A DNA stretch of 64,000 bases from Clostridium lundense DSM 17049 (GCF_000619945.1 NZ_KK211043.1:246607-310606); one strand, 5' to 3'; positions 54,159-62,876 are shown, counted from the first letter of the stretch. Made by a program: numbers and translations. Notes: generated by a model not told the origin, from the letters alone.

Positions 54159-54194
54159 AAATGGAGGAGATCAGCTGAACCAATTCCTCCATTT
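54159..54194. terminator. Bidirectional hairpin between camA-like gene and speE
   Basis: AAATGGAGGA/TCCTCCATTT with a 16-base loop between convergent genes. Confidence 0.7.
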
Positions 54195-54206
54195 ATTTGT
54201 TTTTTA

Positions 54207-55040
54207 TTATTTGTTTTCTATAAGGTTTTCTACAAATTTTGGTAAAGCAAAGGATGCTTTATGTATTTTTGTAGTATAATATTTTGTTTCAAAAGGAAGC
54301 TTTTCAGGTAATGATGCATTTTCCGGATCATGTTTTTTAGATCCAATAGTGAAACTCCAATATCCTGAAGGATAAGTTGGAATTGCTGCCATAAATAGCT
54401 TAGTTACAGGAAATACTACTTTGGCATCATCATAAACTCTTTTTACTACTTCAGGAAGATAGAAAGGAGTTTCTGTTTGAGCAACAAATATTCCATCTTC
54501 AGTTAAGCATTCATATATTTCTTTATAGAAACTTCCACCAAATAACCCTTCAGCAGCTCCAAAAGGATCTGTAGAGTCAACTATTATAACATCAAATTCA
54601 TTTTTATGCTCGTGAACATATTTAATTCCATCACCGACAAATACTTCACATCTACTATCTTCTAAAGCACAACTTATTTCTGGAAGATACTTTTTACATT
54701 CTATAATTACATCTTCATCTATTTCGCATAATACAGCTTTTTCTACAGAAGGATGCTTTAATATTTCTCTTATAGATCCTCCATCGCCACCACCAACAAC
54801 TAATACCTTTTTAGGATTTGGATGAGTAAATAGTGGAATATGAGCTATCATTTCATGATAAACATACTCATCTTTTATAGTAGTTTGTACTATACCATCT
54901 AGAAGTAACATTCTACCTAAAGCATAAGTGTCAACAATAGCTAAATCTTGATAATTAGTTTTTTTTCTAACTAAGGTTTCCTTTACTTTGTAAGTCATTG
55001 CTGCATCAGAAATTTGAGCTTCTCTTAACCATAAATCCAT
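54207..55040 (-). CDS. speE: Spermidine synthase
   Basis: 277 residues, standard length. Transfers aminopropyl from decarboxylated SAM to putrescine. N-terminal MDLWLREAQISDAAMTYKVKETL, then ALGRMLLLDGIVQTT, DEYVYHEMIAHIPLFTHPNPKKVLVVGGGDGGSIREILKH (SAM site) and IIVDSTDPFGAAEGLF (catalytic Asp region). The ATG at 55040 has GGGAGG upstream; an in-frame extension to 55097 lies beyond it. Its putrescine could derive from the decarboxylase at 24132 via agmatine, but no agmatinase or SAM decarboxylase is in the window. Confidence 0.96.
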   Translation of the reverse strand: MDLWLREAQISDAAMTYKVKETLVRKKTNYQDLAIVDTYALGRMLLLDGIVQTTIKDEYVYHEMIAHIPLFTHPNPKKVLVVGGGDGGSIREILKHPSVEKAVLCEIDEDVIIECKKYLPEISCALEDSRCEVFVGDGIKYVHEHKNEFDVIIVDSTDPFGAAEGLFGGSFYKEIYECLTEDGIFVAQTETPFYLPEVVKRVYDDAKVVFPVTKLFMAAIPTYPSGYWSFTIGSKKHDPENASLPEKLPFETKYYTTKIHKASFALPKFVENLIENK

Positions 55041-55202
55041 TCTAGTATCTACCTCCCAATAAAATGTTAAAAACAGTATATTTATTATAGCAATCATTCA
55101 TATTATAAGCAAGTTATAGAGGGTGTATACAACGAAATGACTAGTTAGATTATAACGCTGGTTATTCCAATATATGTTGAAATTAATTCAAGTTTACACT
55201 TA

Positions 55203-55232
55203 TTGAGCCATTCAGCTTAAGTGTTATATAAT
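55203..55232 (+). promoter_or_regulatory. Probable promoter of the GNAT gene
   Basis: TTGAGC (55203-55208), 18-bp spacer, TATAAT (55227-55232), ending 37 bases before the start codon. Confidence 0.6.
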
Positions 55233-55268
55233 ACTTATGAATATATTGGATATGGAGGGAGATAACTT

Positions 55269-55769
55269 ATGAAAGGTATGTTTGATAACAAAGATCATCT
55301 TATTGAGTTTAAGCATATAACTGGACAACATATGTTAGAAGGAGTTAAGCAACTCTTTTTAGAATATGTCCAAACACTGAAAATAGATCTTTCTTTTCAA
55401 AATTTTGAAGAAGAATTTGAGGCACTACCAGGTAAATATGGACCACCTGATGGAGTTTTAATATTAGCATTAGTTGATAGTAAAGAAGCTGGATGTATTG
55501 CTTTCAGGCATATTTCTCAAAGTATATGCGAAATGAAAAGATTATATGTTCGTGATTGTTATAGAGGACTAGGAATTGGTAAAAAGCTTATTACTATAAT
55601 AAAGGAAGAGGCGCTAAAAATGAATTATGAATATATTAGGCTTGATACCCTTCCAATGATGAAAAATGCCCAATCTTTATATATTTCATTAGGATTTTAT
55701 GATATTGGGCCATATGTATATAATCCCATCGAAGGAGCAAGATTCATGGAGTTGAAATTAAAAGACTAG
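55269..55769 (+). CDS. GNAT family N-acetyltransferase
   Basis: 166 residues, acetyl-CoA-dependent fold. CEMKRLYVRDCYRGLGIGKKLITIIKEEAL holds motif A (R/Q-x-x-G-x-G/A). YEYIRLDTLPMMKNAQSLYISLGFYDIGPY is motif B. The acceptor is unknown. Monocistronic, with its own promoter and GGAGGGAG site. Confidence 0.92.
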   Translation: MKGMFDNKDHLIEFKHITGQHMLEGVKQLFLEYVQTLKIDLSFQNFEEEFEALPGKYGPPDGVLILALVDSKEAGCIAFRHISQSICEMKRLYVRDCYRGLGIGKKLITIIKEEALKMNYEYIRLDTLPMMKNAQSLYISLGFYDIGPYVYNPIEGARFMELKLKD

Positions 55770-55921
55770 TTTTTCATATTGTTGAATGGAGTTAAGATAC
55801 AAATTTCTTATTTTTGTTGTTTATTTTTTAATAATAGTTAAAATGACAGAAATAAAATAGTTTTTGTATAAAAAATGGATACATGGATATAATAAATACT
55901 AAAAAGTTTAAATTCAAAAAA

Positions 55922-55950
55922 GAAGGAAAATTATACCATGTGTAGAATAG
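55922..55950 (+). promoter_or_regulatory. Sigma-H promoter of the spoIIA operon
   Basis: GAAGGAAAA (55922-55930), 11 bases, GTAGAATAG (55942-55950) fits the sigma-H consensus RNAGGAWWW-N11/12-RNNGAATWW with one mismatch. A TTGGACAA at 55974-55981 is one base from an inverted 0A box. This agrees with sigma-H/Spo0A control of spoIIA in sporulating Firmicutes. Confidence 0.68.
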
Positions 55951-56012
55951 ATAAATTAAGTATTCAGTAAAAATTGGACAAATAATTATTAATAAAAAAT
56001 GGGGGGAAATAT

Positions 56013-56348
56013 ATGTATCTTAAATTTGAAAGTAATAGCGACAAACTATTAGTACATATGATGGGAGAATTAGACCATCATAGTGCAGAGGAAGTAAGAA
56101 ATAAAATAGATGATAGATTAAATAGAGAAGATATGAAAAAGCTTATAATGGATTTTTCAGGTGTATCATTTATGGACAGCTCTGGTATAGGAGTAGTAAT
56201 AGGAAGATATAAGAAGTTAGCATATAAAAATGGTGCAGTATGTGTTACTAATGTAAATGAAGCTGTAAAAAGAGTATTTGTGCTATCTGGAATGTTTAAA
56301 ATAATAAAATTATATAACAGTAATGAAGAAGCATTAGAGAATATTTAA
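56013..56348 (+). CDS. spoIIAA: Anti-sigma F factor antagonist SpoIIAA
   Basis: 111-residue STAS protein. MYLKFESNSDKLLVHMMGELDHHSAEEVRNKID start and FSGVSFMDSSGIGVVIGRYK with the serine phosphorylated by SpoIIAB. Dephosphorylated SpoIIAA binds SpoIIAB and frees sigma-F in the forespore. ATG follows GGGGGGAAA. First gene of spoIIAA-spoIIAB-sigF. Confidence 0.97.
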   Translation: MYLKFESNSDKLLVHMMGELDHHSAEEVRNKIDDRLNREDMKKLIMDFSGVSFMDSSGIGVVIGRYKKLAYKNGAVCVTNVNEAVKRVFVLSGMFKIIKLYNSNEEALENI

Positions 56349-56362
56349 TGGGGGGAAATGTA

Positions 56363-56791
56363 ATGTACGATAATATGATGAAAATTGAGTTTTTAAGCAA
56401 GTCGGAAAATGAAAGTTTTGCTAGAGTAGCAGTAGCAGCTTTTGCATCCCAACTAGATCCAACCATTGATGAAATAACTGATGTTAAAACAGCAGTATCT
56501 GAAGCAGTTACAAATTCTATAATACATGGGTATGGTAATGAACAAGGAACAGTTAAAATTCAAGCATTTATTGAAGGTAGAGAAATTACTGTTATAGTTT
56601 CAGATAATGGTATAGGGATAGACAATGTACAATTAGCAATGCAACCATTGTATACATCACGCCCAGACTTGGAAAGGTCCGGTATGGGGTTTACTGTTAT
56701 GGAATCCTTTATGGATAGTTTAAGTGTAAAGTCTGAAAAGGGAAAAGGAACTGAAATTATTATGAAAAAGGCTTTTAAATCATTAAGTTAG
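56363..56791 (+). CDS. spoIIAB: Anti-sigma F factor/serine kinase SpoIIAB
   Basis: 142 residues, GHKL ATP-binding fold: N box TAVSEAVTNSIIHGYGN, G1 VSDNGIGIDN, G2 region DLERSGMGFTVMESF, and GKGTEIIMKK end. It sequesters sigma-F and phosphorylates SpoIIAA. ATG 56363 is right for GGGGGG (56350-56355); ATG 56348 overlaps the spoIIAA stop and lies ahead of that site. Confidence 0.96.
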   Translation: MYDNMMKIEFLSKSENESFARVAVAAFASQLDPTIDEITDVKTAVSEAVTNSIIHGYGNEQGTVKIQAFIEGREITVIVSDNGIGIDNVQLAMQPLYTSRPDLERSGMGFTVMESFMDSLSVKSEKGKGTEIIMKKAFKSLS

Positions 56792-56800
56792 GTGAAGAAT

Positions 56801-57556
56801 ATGAATGAAGAAGCGGTAAAAAAGGGTATATATGATTATGAGGATAATTTAATGCTTATAGAAAAGGCACGAAATGGTGATAAAGAAGCATTAAATAGGT
56901 TAGTGGAACTTAATTTGCCTTTAGTTTCTGCTATAAGCAAAAAGTTCTTAAATAGAGGTTATGAGTACGAGGATATTTATCAAATTGGGTGTATGGGATT
57001 AGTAAAAGCTATTAATAATTTTAATTCAGATTATGAGGTTAAATTTTCAACTTATGCAGTACCTATGATAATGGGTGAAATAAAAAGATTTATAAGAGAT
57101 GATGGTATAATAAAAGTAAGTAGAAGCATTAAAAATACAGCAAGAAAACTACACTATGATAAAGAAGCGTTAGCGAAAAAATTAAATAGAGAACCAACTA
57201 TAGATGAACTATCAGAGTTTTCAGGAATAAGTACAGATGATATAATTTTCGCTACAGAATCTGCTAGTAGTATGCAATATTTATATGATACTATTCACCA
57301 AGATGATGGTGCACCTATAATGCTTATAGATAAAATAAGTCAAGACTATGAGGAAGACAATGAAATAGTAAATAAAATTGCTTTAAAGGAAGCATTAAAT
57401 AAATTAGATGTTAAATCTAGACAGATAATAATGCTTAGGTACTTTAAGGATAAGACTCAAGTAGAAGTAGCTAAAATGCTTGGTATTAGTCAGGTACAAG
57501 TATCTAGAATAGAAAAAAGAGTGCTGAAAATTATGAAAGATAAATTAAAGGCATAG
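56801..57556 (+). CDS. sigF: RNA polymerase sigma-F factor
   Basis: 251 residues, first forespore-specific sigma factor. Regions in order: N-terminal LMLIEKARNGDKEALNRLVELNLPLVSAISKKF, region 2 YEDIYQIGCMGLVKAINNFNSDYEVKFSTYAVPMIMGEIKRFIRD, region 3 VSRSIKNTARKLHYDKEAL, region 4 LDVKSRQIIMLRYFKDKTQVEVAKMLGISQVQVSRIEKRVLK. ATG 56801 is preferred to GTG 56792, which sits in TAGGTGAAG. A terminator immediately follows. Confidence 0.96.
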   Translation: MNEEAVKKGIYDYEDNLMLIEKARNGDKEALNRLVELNLPLVSAISKKFLNRGYEYEDIYQIGCMGLVKAINNFNSDYEVKFSTYAVPMIMGEIKRFIRDDGIIKVSRSIKNTARKLHYDKEALAKKLNREPTIDELSEFSGISTDDIIFATESASSMQYLYDTIHQDDGAPIMLIDKISQDYEEDNEIVNKIALKEALNKLDVKSRQIIMLRYFKDKTQVEVAKMLGISQVQVSRIEKRVLKIMKDKLKA

Positions 57557-57582
57557 GATAATTTAATTATCCTATTTTTTTT
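57555..57582 (+). terminator. Terminator of spoIIA operon
   Basis: AGGATAATT/AATTATCCT followed by ATTTTTTTT, beginning in the sigF stop codon. It separates sigF from spoVAC transcription. I could not find a convincing sigma-G/F -10 in the remaining 57 bases before spoVAC. Confidence 0.88.
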
Positions 57583-57639
57583 GGTTAAAAATTAAATTTA
57601 TGTATAAAATAAGAATGATGATTTAAAAGGGGTGATTTT

Positions 57640-58095
57640 ATGAAAGCTAATGAAAAACAAATTAAAAAAAAGTTTGATCAATTATCTGCTGAAACTGAAC
57701 CAAAGAAAAATATGCTAAAAGATTGTATAAATGCTTTTATTGTAGGTGGCATAATATGTGACATAGGACAATTTGTTTTTAATTTTTTCTTAAGTATGGG
57801 GATACCAAAGGAAGAAGTTGGAACATATGTATCAATAGTTATGGTATTTATAGGAGCATTACTTACTGGTGTTGGAGTATATGATAGAATAGCTACCTTT
57901 GCAGGAGCGGGAACTGTAGTACCAATAACGGGATTTTCAAATTCTATAGTATCTCCTGCTATGGAATTTAAAAAAGAAGGATATGTATTTGGGGTAGGAG
58001 CTAAAATGTTTACTATAGCAGGACCAGTATTAGTATATGGATTAAGTACTTCTGTTTTAGTAGGAATAATATATTATATTTTAAAAATAATTTAA
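57640..58095 (+). CDS. spoVAC: Stage V sporulation protein AC
   Basis: 151 residues. A charged N-terminus precedes a four-helix membrane region (DCINAFIVGGIICDIGQFVFNFF, YVSIVMVFIGALLTGVGVYDRIATFAGAG, ITGFSNSIVSPAMEFKKEGYVFGVGAKMFTIAGPVLVYG). SpoVAC is a spore inner-membrane channel component for dipicolinate-calcium movement. ATG follows AAGGGGTG. spoVAD and spoVAE follow, but no spoVAA/AB precede, which is usual in clostridia. Confidence 0.95.
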   Translation: MKANEKQIKKKFDQLSAETEPKKNMLKDCINAFIVGGIICDIGQFVFNFFLSMGIPKEEVGTYVSIVMVFIGALLTGVGVYDRIATFAGAGTVVPITGFSNSIVSPAMEFKKEGYVFGVGAKMFTIAGPVLVYGLSTSVLVGIIYYILKII

Positions 58096-58127
58096 CATCA
58101 AATATTAAGGGATTGTTAGCTTGGGAT

Positions 58128-58144
58128 GGTAGTCATAGGATAAA
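58128..58144. repeat. 17-base fragment matching the edge of structured repeat copy A
   Basis: GGTAGTCATAGGATAAA is identical to the reverse complement of 934-950. The rest of the repeat is not recognisable here. It lies in the 95-base spoVAC-spoVAD gap. Confidence 0.4.
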
Positions 58145-58190
58145 AGTCATATTTAAAAATAGATATATTTTCTAGAAAGAAGGTGGCCAC

Positions 58191-59213
58191 TTGATAAAAA
58201 AGATAGGAAAACAAACTTTGAGAATGGAAAATAAGCCTAGAATAATATCAGCTTTTAGTGTAGTGGGTCCTAAAGAGGGTGAAGGACCTTTAAAGGATTA
58301 CTTTGATGTAATAATAAATGATGATTTAGCAGGAAAGGACAGCTATGAAAAAGCTGAAAGTAATATATTATATACTGCAGTAACAGAAAGTATAAAAAAA
58401 GCAAATTTAAAAGAAGAGAGTATAGATTTTTTATTTGCAGGGGATTTGTTAAATCAGTTAACATCTTCAAGCTTTGCAGCGAGAGATATGAATATTCCAT
58501 TCTTAGGCCTTTATGGAGCTTGTTCAACTATGACAGAATCATTATCTATAGCATCTATGGTGATGGATGGAAACTTTGCTAACCATGTAGTTGCTGCTAC
58601 ATCATCTCATTTTTCATCAGCAGAAAGACAATTTAGATTTCCTCTAGAATTTGGTTCTCAAAGACCTCCAACAGCTCAATGGACAGTAACGGGATCAGGA
58701 GCTATGGTACTTGGTAGGGATGGAAATTTTCCCTATGTAACTTATGTCACTGTGGGAAAAGTAAAGGATTATGGAATAACTGATGCAAATAATATGGGAG
58801 CTGCTATGGCACCAGCAGCAGTATCAACTATATATAATCATTTTAAAGACACTGGAAGATCTCCTAAGGATTATGATGTAATTGCTACAGGAGATTTAGG
58901 AAAAGTAGGTAAGGAAATAACAACTAAATTACTTATGGATTATGGTTATGATATAAGCACTAACTATATAGATTGTGGTGATGAAATATTTGATAATGAT
59001 GAACAAGGAACAGATTCTGGAGGTAGTGGTTGTGGTTGTTCAGCAGTAGTTTTATGTGGCTATCTATATAAAAATATGCTAAAGGGAAAATTTAAAAAGA
59101 TATTAATGGTATCCACAGGTGCACTGATGAGTACAACTTCATCCCTTCAAGGTGAAAGTATCCCAGGCATAGCCCATGCAGTAGCAATAGAATATGGTAC
59201 TGGAGGGAATTAA
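58191..59213 (+). CDS. spoVAD: Stage V sporulation protein AD
   Basis: 340 residues, thiolase-like fold protein on the outer face of the spore inner membrane that binds dipicolinic acid. GKQTLRMENKPRIISAFSVVGPKEGEGPLKDYFD, GLYGACSTMTESLSIASMVMDG, FRFPLEFGSQRPPTAQWTVTGSGA, GGSGCGCSAVVLCGY and STTSSLQGESIPGIAHAVAIE mark the family. TTG start behind AAGGTGG. The stop overlaps the SpoVAE region. Confidence 0.96.
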   Translation: MIKKIGKQTLRMENKPRIISAFSVVGPKEGEGPLKDYFDVIINDDLAGKDSYEKAESNILYTAVTESIKKANLKEESIDFLFAGDLLNQLTSSSFAARDMNIPFLGLYGACSTMTESLSIASMVMDGNFANHVVAATSSHFSSAERQFRFPLEFGSQRPPTAQWTVTGSGAMVLGRDGNFPYVTYVTVGKVKDYGITDANNMGAAMAPAAVSTIYNHFKDTGRSPKDYDVIATGDLGKVGKEITTKLLMDYGYDISTNYIDCGDEIFDNDEQGTDSGGSGCGCSAVVLCGYLYKNMLKGKFKKILMVSTGALMSTTSSLQGESIPGIAHAVAIEYGTGGN

Positions 59214-59215
59214 TG

Positions 59216-59575
59216 ATGAGTGATTATATAAATGCTTTTGTAGTTGGGGGACTAATTTGCGTAATAGCTCAAATTATTATGGATAAAACAAAGCTTACTC
59301 CAGCTAGAATATTAGTAAGCTTTGTTACTATAGGAGTTATTTTAGGAGCATTAAATATATACGATGTGGTAGTAGAGTTTGGAAAGGCAGGAGCTACTGT
59401 ACCACTACCTGGATTTGGTTTTACTTTGGCAAAATCAACTATTAAAGAAGTTAATGAAAAAGGATTAATTGGTGCATTTACAGGAGGAATAAAGGGAGCA
59501 GCAGGTGGAATAACAGCAGCAATATTTTTTGGATATGTGGCAGCATTACTATTTAATCCTAAAACAAAAAAATAA
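59216..59575 (+). CDS. spoVAE: Stage V sporulation protein AE (AEB type)
   Basis: 119 residues with three to four TM helices: YINAFVVGGLICVIAQIIMD, RILVSFVTIGVILGALNIYDVVVEFG, GAGATVPLPGFGFTLA-type loop, GITAAIFFGYVAALLF. Sequence relates to SpoVAC, its partner in the DPA channel. ATG 59216 has GGAGGG at eight bases; ATG 59213 overlaps the spoVAD stop and is also possible. Confidence 0.94.
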   Translation: MSDYINAFVVGGLICVIAQIIMDKTKLTPARILVSFVTIGVILGALNIYDVVVEFGKAGATVPLPGFGFTLAKSTIKEVNEKGLIGAFTGGIKGAAGGITAAIFFGYVAALLFNPKTKK

Positions 59576-59610
59576 AATATGCCCCAAATTTATTGTTTGG
59601 GGCATATTTT
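59574..59610. terminator. Bidirectional terminator between spoVAE and the PBP gene
   Basis: AAAATATGCCCCAAA/TTTGGGGCATATTTT with a seven-base loop, T-rich on both strands between convergent genes. Confidence 0.92.
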
Positions 59611-59614
59611 ATTT

Positions 59615-62005
59615 CTAAGGTTTTTTTATCTTATTTTTAATCTTATCTTTAATAGAGTTAATATTAGTAGTGTTATCTGTATTACCTGTATCTACGTTAG
59701 TATTTTCTCCTGAAGCTGGATCCTTTGGCTTATTATCATCAACTTCTTTATTCTTATCTGTTTCTTCATTTTTTGTTTTATCATTAGTATCCTTATTATC
59801 CTTATCTTTTTTGTCCTTATCCTTGTCATCACTTTTATTATTAATAGGCGCCTTATAGGAATCACATAATTCTGTTGGAACTGTATCTTCTATAAATAAT
59901 TCAGTTCTTATTCTATCTTTAGGGCATGATGATGTAGCAATCTTACCTGAATCTGAGCATATAGAAACTTCTTCTACTCCTTCAGGTTTAGGTATTTCTT
60001 TATACTCTAAATTTTTATGGGCTTCTTTCATTATATTACCCCATAATAGAGCGGCATCATAACTTCCTATATATTTTCCATAAAGATATTTATCATTAAA
60101 GTTTGAGTGATCATCTTTACCGATCCATACTGCAGCAGAATAATAAGGTGTAAGTCCTGTAAACCAAAGGTCTATAGAATTACTTGTTGTACCGGTCTTT
60201 CCTCTTGCCATAGGACTAAAATTAGCTGAAGGACCTGTACCACCTGCTGAAACTGGACCTTTTAATAAATCAAACATAATATAAGCTGCTTGAGGTGATA
60301 GAACTTTAGAAGAAGAATATTTTCCCTCTAAAATGATTTTACCAGTTCTATCTTCTACTTTCGTATAAAGCATAGGATCTGCTTTCATACCATTATTACC
60401 AAATACACCATAGGCTACAGCCATATCTAAAGTGTTTGTACCACTAACACCTTGTTTTCCAGTTAACTGACCTAAAGAAAGAGCAGAGATACTTGTTTCA
60501 TCAGAATTTTTATCTAATTTTAATCCGAATTTCTTAGCATAATCTGATGCGGTTTTTAAACCTAGTTCATGTTCTATTCTTACAGCAACTACGTTTTTTG
60601 ACTTTTGAAGCGCTGTTCTTAAAGGTATATATCCATCGTAGTAATCACCGCTATTCCTAGGATTATAAGGTTTGCCATTATCAGGATACAATTTTCCTAT
60701 TTCTTCTGGTAGTGGTGAGTCATCATATATAGTAGCTGCAGTAGCTAGTTTAGTATCTATAGCAGGACCATATACTGTTAAAGGTTTAATACTAGAACCA
60801 GCAGCTCTATAAAATTCTGTGGCTCTATTAAAGGATAAAGGAGGTTGCTGTCCTCTTCCACCAACTAAAACTTTAACTTGTCCTGTATGATAATCAAATA
60901 TAGTAGCTGAGGCCTGAGGTTGTAGTATACTTCCTCCAGACTTTGAATTAATACCAATTAGATTATCCATATTATCTAAAGTTTTTTGAGTATAATCCTG
61001 TAAATCCTTATTCATTGTACTATATATCTTAAGGCCACCGTACATAAGCATACGTTCAGCTTCAGTATTGCTTAGATGATACTGAGACATTAAATCTTTT
61101 TTTACTTGTTTAATTGCTTCTCTTGAAAACCATTCATAATTTAATTTATTAACATTAAGTGTTGATGTTTTAAATGCTAGTTTTTTATTATTTAAATCTG
61201 ATATAGCATCATTATATTGTTTTTCATTAATATGTCCATTCTCCAACATCTTACTTAATACTGTTTTAGTTCTATTCAAATAAGATGAAGTATTTTTTTG
61301 TGACATTACAGCATAATAAAATGTTGAAGGACTTTGTGGTACTCCAGCAATAAAAGCACATTCAATAAGATTTAAATCTTTTACACTTTTGCTAAAATAT
61401 TGTTTGGAAGCAGCTTCTACTCCATAGGCACTACCACCAAGGCTTATTGTATTCATATATGCTTCTAAAATTTGTTCTTTACTAAGTTTCTTCTCTAGTT
61501 CCATAGCTAAATACATTTCTTGTACTTTCCTCTTTATTTGTACTTCATTAGAAAGTAATGTGTTTTTTATAAGCTGCTGGGTTATAGTAGAACCACCTTG
61601 TATTCCAGATTTTCCTGTAACTTTATTTAATACAGTTCTAAGTGTAGCTCCCACTACTCTTTTAAAGTCTACACCATTATGAGTTTTAAACCTTTCATCT
61701 TCAATACTTATAATGGCATTTTTTAAATTATCTGGTACATCTTTGAATGATACTATAGTTCTATGCTGGTCGGATACTACCATGTCCATAAATTTTCCAG
61801 AGTCATTATATATTACAGAAGGTTCATTTAAACTTAATATTTTATTTATATCCAAAGGGGGTGCTGTTTTTATCATAGCAAGACCAATTCCTAAAGCAGC
61901 AACAAATGTAAATATACCAATTAAAAGTATTGTTATAAATGCTATTTTTAGGGTTTTAAAACGGGTTTTTTTCTTTTTCTTTTTACCCATTTTCTTTTTC
62001 TCCAT
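59615..62005 (-). CDS. Class A penicillin-binding protein (PBP1A)
   Basis: 796 residues. A lysine-rich cytoplasmic start (EKKKMGKKKKKK) precedes one TM helix (TLKIAFITILLIGIFTFVAALGIGL). The GT51 transglycosylase has ISIEDERFKTHNGVDFKRV with catalytic Glu, GGSTITQQLIKNTLL and AYMNTISLGGSAYGVEAAS. The transpeptidase has SSIKPLTVYGP (SxxK), KSKNVVAVR (SxN) and GKTGTTSNSIDLWFTG. A charged Asp/Lys/Asn low-complexity tail of about 80 residues (DDKDKDKKDKDNKDTNDK..) ends the protein. ATG 62005 follows AGGAGG; an open extension to 62044 is ignored. Confidence 0.95.
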   Translation of the reverse strand: MEKKKMGKKKKKKTRFKTLKIAFITILLIGIFTFVAALGIGLAMIKTAPPLDINKILSLNEPSVIYNDSGKFMDMVVSDQHRTIVSFKDVPDNLKNAIISIEDERFKTHNGVDFKRVVGATLRTVLNKVTGKSGIQGGSTITQQLIKNTLLSNEVQIKRKVQEMYLAMELEKKLSKEQILEAYMNTISLGGSAYGVEAASKQYFSKSVKDLNLIECAFIAGVPQSPSTFYYAVMSQKNTSSYLNRTKTVLSKMLENGHINEKQYNDAISDLNNKKLAFKTSTLNVNKLNYEWFSREAIKQVKKDLMSQYHLSNTEAERMLMYGGLKIYSTMNKDLQDYTQKTLDNMDNLIGINSKSGGSILQPQASATIFDYHTGQVKVLVGGRGQQPPLSFNRATEFYRAAGSSIKPLTVYGPAIDTKLATAATIYDDSPLPEEIGKLYPDNGKPYNPRNSGDYYDGYIPLRTALQKSKNVVAVRIEHELGLKTASDYAKKFGLKLDKNSDETSISALSLGQLTGKQGVSGTNTLDMAVAYGVFGNNGMKADPMLYTKVEDRTGKIILEGKYSSSKVLSPQAAYIMFDLLKGPVSAGGTGPSANFSPMARGKTGTTSNSIDLWFTGLTPYYSAAVWIGKDDHSNFNDKYLYGKYIGSYDAALLWGNIMKEAHKNLEYKEIPKPEGVEEVSICSDSGKIATSSCPKDRIRTELFIEDTVPTELCDSYKAPINNKSDDKDKDKKDKDNKDTNDKTKNEETDKNKEVDDNKPKDPASGENTNVDTGNTDNTTNINSIKDKIKNKIKKP

Positions 62006-62186
62006 AATTTTCCTCCTAGTTTTACTAATATTAATTGTACCCAATTTTAAAATATTATATCATACAATATGATTTTTATAAAATATATATGAAAAATACT
62101 TTAAGGATATATGAGGTAATTATTTAAGAATATTTCAGAAGTAAATTAAATATAAGTTATTAACAACCATATAAGGAAGTGAATAA

Positions 62187-62876
62187 ATCATAAATAATGT
62201 TAAGTTTAAATTAGTAGTTATTCTATTACTTACAATTATATTCGGGGGTGTTTTTATTTATACTTTTGATAAGATTATAACTCCTACGGTGCTTAATGTA
62301 GCTGATGGGGAAATGAGGGCTAAGGCTTTAGAAATTGTTAATAAAACAATAGTCGATAATTGTATGAAAAGCTTTAAATATGAAGATATAATAAATATAC
62401 AAAAAGATAATGAAGGGAATATAACTTTGATTAAAGCGGATACATTACAAATGAATAAAATAGCTTGTGATGTAGCATTAGAATCTCAGCAAAGATTAAA
62501 GGACATTGGAAATGTTGGAATAAAGGTACCTACAGGATATATATTTAAAAATAATATTCTAGCTTATTTTGGTCCAAATGTAACTGTTAAGATGCAGCCT
62601 ATTGGGTATATAGAGACTAAATATATATCAGATTTTGAAAGTGCAGGAATAAATCAAACTAGACATAGAATTTATGTACAAGTAAAGACTAATTTAAGAG
62701 TAATAATACCACTAAGAAGTAATGAAATAGAAGTGAAAAATGAAATACCTATTTCTGAAACTATAATAGTTGGAAAGATACCGGAAACTTCCATAAACTT
62801 AGGGTTAGATAATGCAGGATTTAGAATTAGGGCAGAGGCAGGAGAAGATTTTAATAAATCAGAGAAGCATAAGTGA
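62187..62876 (+). CDS. yunB: YunB-like sporulation protein with no standard start codon
   Basis: The body DGEMRAKALEIVNKTIVDNCMKSFKYEDIINI...KVPTGYIFKNNILAYFGPNVTVKMQPIGYIETKY...SAGINQTRHRIYVQVKTNLRVIIPLRS matches YunB. The same frame continues upstream through one hydrophobic helix (FKLVVILLLTIIFGGVFIYTF), as in YunB, to a stop at 62184. No ATG, GTG or TTG lies before the helix. The ribosome binding site AAGGAAG (62173-62179) points to ATC 62187 or ATA 62190. Either a rare non-AUG start is used or an indel has removed the start. The GTG at 62289 would drop the helix. Function: sigma-E-dependent spore gene in Bacillus, mechanism unknown. Confidence 0.78.
   Translation: MINNVKFKLVVILLLTIIFGGVFIYTFDKIITPTVLNVADGEMRAKALEIVNKTIVDNCMKSFKYEDIINIQKDNEGNITLIKADTLQMNKIACDVALESQQRLKDIGNVGIKVPTGYIFKNNILAYFGPNVTVKMQPIGYIETKYISDFESAGINQTRHRIYVQVKTNLRVIIPLRSNEIEVKNEIPISETIIVGKIPETSINLGLDNAGFRIRAEAGEDFNKSEKHK

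Noticed and set aside
57583..57639. Sigma-G promoter for spoVAC from GTATA at 57602
   Set aside because: No CATAnTA-type -10 occurs 16-18 bases downstream.
62289..62876. YunB starting at GTG 62289
   Set aside because: It has no ribosome binding site and would remove the membrane helix that is in frame directly upstream.
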